The translations under genes were made by a program, and so were the position numbers. This document shows, piece after piece, positions 21,469 to 22,240 of a stretch of DNA of 22,240 nucleotides. Each line of letters begins with the position of its first letter. The stretch's first letter is position 1. A model generated the notes under the pieces. That model searched no databases and was not told where the DNA came from. It worked only from the letters and a program-made list of their open reading frames with translations. Origin of the DNA: Clostridiales bacterium UBA4644 (GTDB taxonomy: Bacteria; Bacillota; Clostridia; Oscillospirales; Butyricicoccaceae); assembly GCA_002405755.1 (NCBI GenBank), contig DHMK01000032.1:1-22240 (forward strand), read 5' to 3'.

Positions 21469-21497
21469 ATTATATCCCCCCTGCGGCAAATACGCAA
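21469..21497 (-). promoter_or_regulatory. Promoter of the kinase-like gene and malY/patB
   Basis: Minus-strand TTGCGT (21492-21497), 17-base spacer, TATAAT (21469-21474), 50 bases upstream of the GTG. It diverges from the gap promoter about 60 bases away. Confidence 0.72.
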
Positions 21498-21555
21498 TGC
21501 TTTTTCCTGCAATTTGACTGTATATCCTGGTAAAAAAACTTTCAGATCTGCGGGG

Positions 21556-21584
21556 TTGCTTTTGTTTCTGCCGCCCGGTATAAT
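21556..21584 (+). promoter_or_regulatory. Promoter of gap
   Basis: TTGCTT (21556-21561), 17-base spacer, perfect TATAAT (21579-21584), giving a leader of roughly 50 bases before the gap start. No CggR-type operator repeat was recognised in the leader. Confidence 0.85.
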
Positions 21585-21644
21585 GGAAGCACAAGTACAT
21601 ATGGGATGATATCAGAAAAAAACAAAAACATGGAGGCAGCATTC

Positions 21645-22240
21645 ATGGCGACAAAAATTGGTATCAACGGATTTGGCCGCATCGGCCGTCTGATCCTGCG
21701 GGAGGGCGTGAAGCGAGACGATCTGGAGTTTGTGGCGGTGAACGGTCACCGGTCTACTCCCGAATATCTGGCTTATATGCTGGCCCACGACACCGTCCAC
21801 GGCCGTCCGGATTTCACCGTTACCCACACTGAGGATTCTATCGTCATCGACAGACACCCCATCCGCGTCCTCACCGGCGAGGCCCCGGAGGACAACCCCT
21901 GGAAGGAGCTTGGCGTGGAATATGTCATCGAATCCACCGGCAAGTTCAAGACCATCGAGGAGGCCGGCGCACATCGGAAGGCCGGCGCGAAAAAGGTCAT
22001 TATCACGGCGCCCTCCAAGGACGCTCCCATGTTCGTCATGGGCGTCAATCAGGACAGCTATTCCCCCGATATGACGGTGGTGAGCAACGCCTCCTGCACC
22101 ACCAACTGCCTGGCTCCCGTGGCCAAGGTCCTGCAGGATCACTTTGGGATCCGCGATGGCCTGATGACCACCGTCCACGCAGCCACCGCTACCCAGAAGG
22201 TAGTAGACGGCTCCTCCAAGAAGGACTGGCGCGGCGGCCG
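21645..22240 (+). CDS. gap: Glyceraldehyde-3-phosphate dehydrogenase, N-terminal 198 codons; cut by the window edge
   Basis: GAPDH oxidises glyceraldehyde-3-phosphate to 1,3-bisphosphoglycerate in glycolysis. The Rossmann start is KIGINGFGRIGRLILRE, and the catalytic segment SNASCTTNCLAP carries Cys151; His178 of TTVHAATATQK is the base partner. The start follows GGAGG by eight bases. After strand 2 the chain reads VAVNGHRSTPEYLAYML, where NAD-specific GAPDHs have N-D-L: Gly34 replaces the Asp that contacts the adenosine ribose, and Arg36 follows. This may relax or shift coenzyme preference toward NADP (inference). The C-terminal half lies beyond the window, so substrate-site completeness cannot be judged. 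Confidence 0.96.
   Translation, partial: MATKIGINGFGRIGRLILREGVKRDDLEFVAVNGHRSTPEYLAYMLAHDTVHGRPDFTVTHTEDSIVIDRHPIRVLTGEAPEDNPWKELGVEYVIESTGKFKTIEEAGAHRKAGAKKVIITAPSKDAPMFVMGVNQDSYSPDMTVVSNASCTTNCLAPVAKVLQDHFGIRDGLMTTVHAATATQKVVDGSSKKDWRGG

Noticed and set aside
19008..21517. Large plus-strand open frames opposite malY/patB and the kinase-like gene
   Set aside because: Both are antisense to genes with intact catalytic or ATP-binding motifs and have no ribosome site or domain.
21514..21542. TTGACT at 21514-21519 as a second gap promoter
   Set aside because: No acceptable -10 hexamer lies 16-18 bases downstream.

Overview
The window reads as chromosomal DNA from a GC-rich member of the Firmicutes, most likely an Oscillospiraceae/Ruminococcaceae-type Clostridium (inference). 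The evidence is an hrcA-grpE-dnaK order under a perfect CIRCE element, a DnaK N-terminus lacking the segment found in proteobacterial DnaK, an NdoA-type MazF, a ClpE-like unfoldase, group II ECF transporter genes with a separate riboswitch-controlled ribU, and AGGAGG-type ribosome sites with strong sigma-A-like promoters. Both ends are cut inside genes (dnaK on the left, gap on the right). No insertion sequence, phage gene, CRISPR array, tRNA or rRNA was seen. Genes are packed tightly and most large antisense frames are GC-driven shadows.

Left part (1-7524), all on the minus strand. The heat-shock operon hrcA-grpE-dnaK is repressed through CIRCE. Upstream of it are tadA (tRNA wobble deaminase) with its own promoter and terminator, and a MerR-type DNA-binding domain fused to an RDD-like membrane domain. 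That fusion gene sits behind a MerR-style promoter with a 19-bp spacer and an internal palindrome. Further right, a consensus promoter with a dyad in its spacer drives a BaiN/HI0933-type flavoprotein, a small lipoprotein, a MazF/NdoA-family RNase with no visible antitoxin, and a membrane-anchored coiled-coil protein of unknown function.

Middle part (7628-16103), all on the plus strand, is one long overlapping gene train: an RlmI-like methyltransferase, ecfA1-ecfA2-ecfT (the shared energizing module for vitamin uptake), truA, a DUF5711-like membrane protein, a CvpA-family membrane protein and a ClpE-like AAA+ unfoldase. It ends in a strong bidirectional terminator shared with a convergent HExxH protein gene.

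Right part (16118-22240). An uncharacterised HExxH (putative zinc peptidase) gene diverges from an FMN-riboswitch-controlled ribU, the riboflavin S-component that would dock on the ECF module encoded 6 kb upstream. A TetR-family regulator follows, with a palindrome inside an upstream promoter. On the minus strand is a soluble histidine-kinase-like protein whose phosphoacceptor His appears to be Arg, followed by a MalY/PatB aminotransferase-fold C-S lyase. Divergent from the kinase is gap, whose NAD-selecting Asp is replaced.

I do not see one clearly new multi-gene system. The best leads are the MerR-RDD membrane regulator with its self-targeting-looking promoter, the antitoxin-less mazF paired with a membrane coiled-coil protein, the HExxH protein, and the His-less kinase next to malY.
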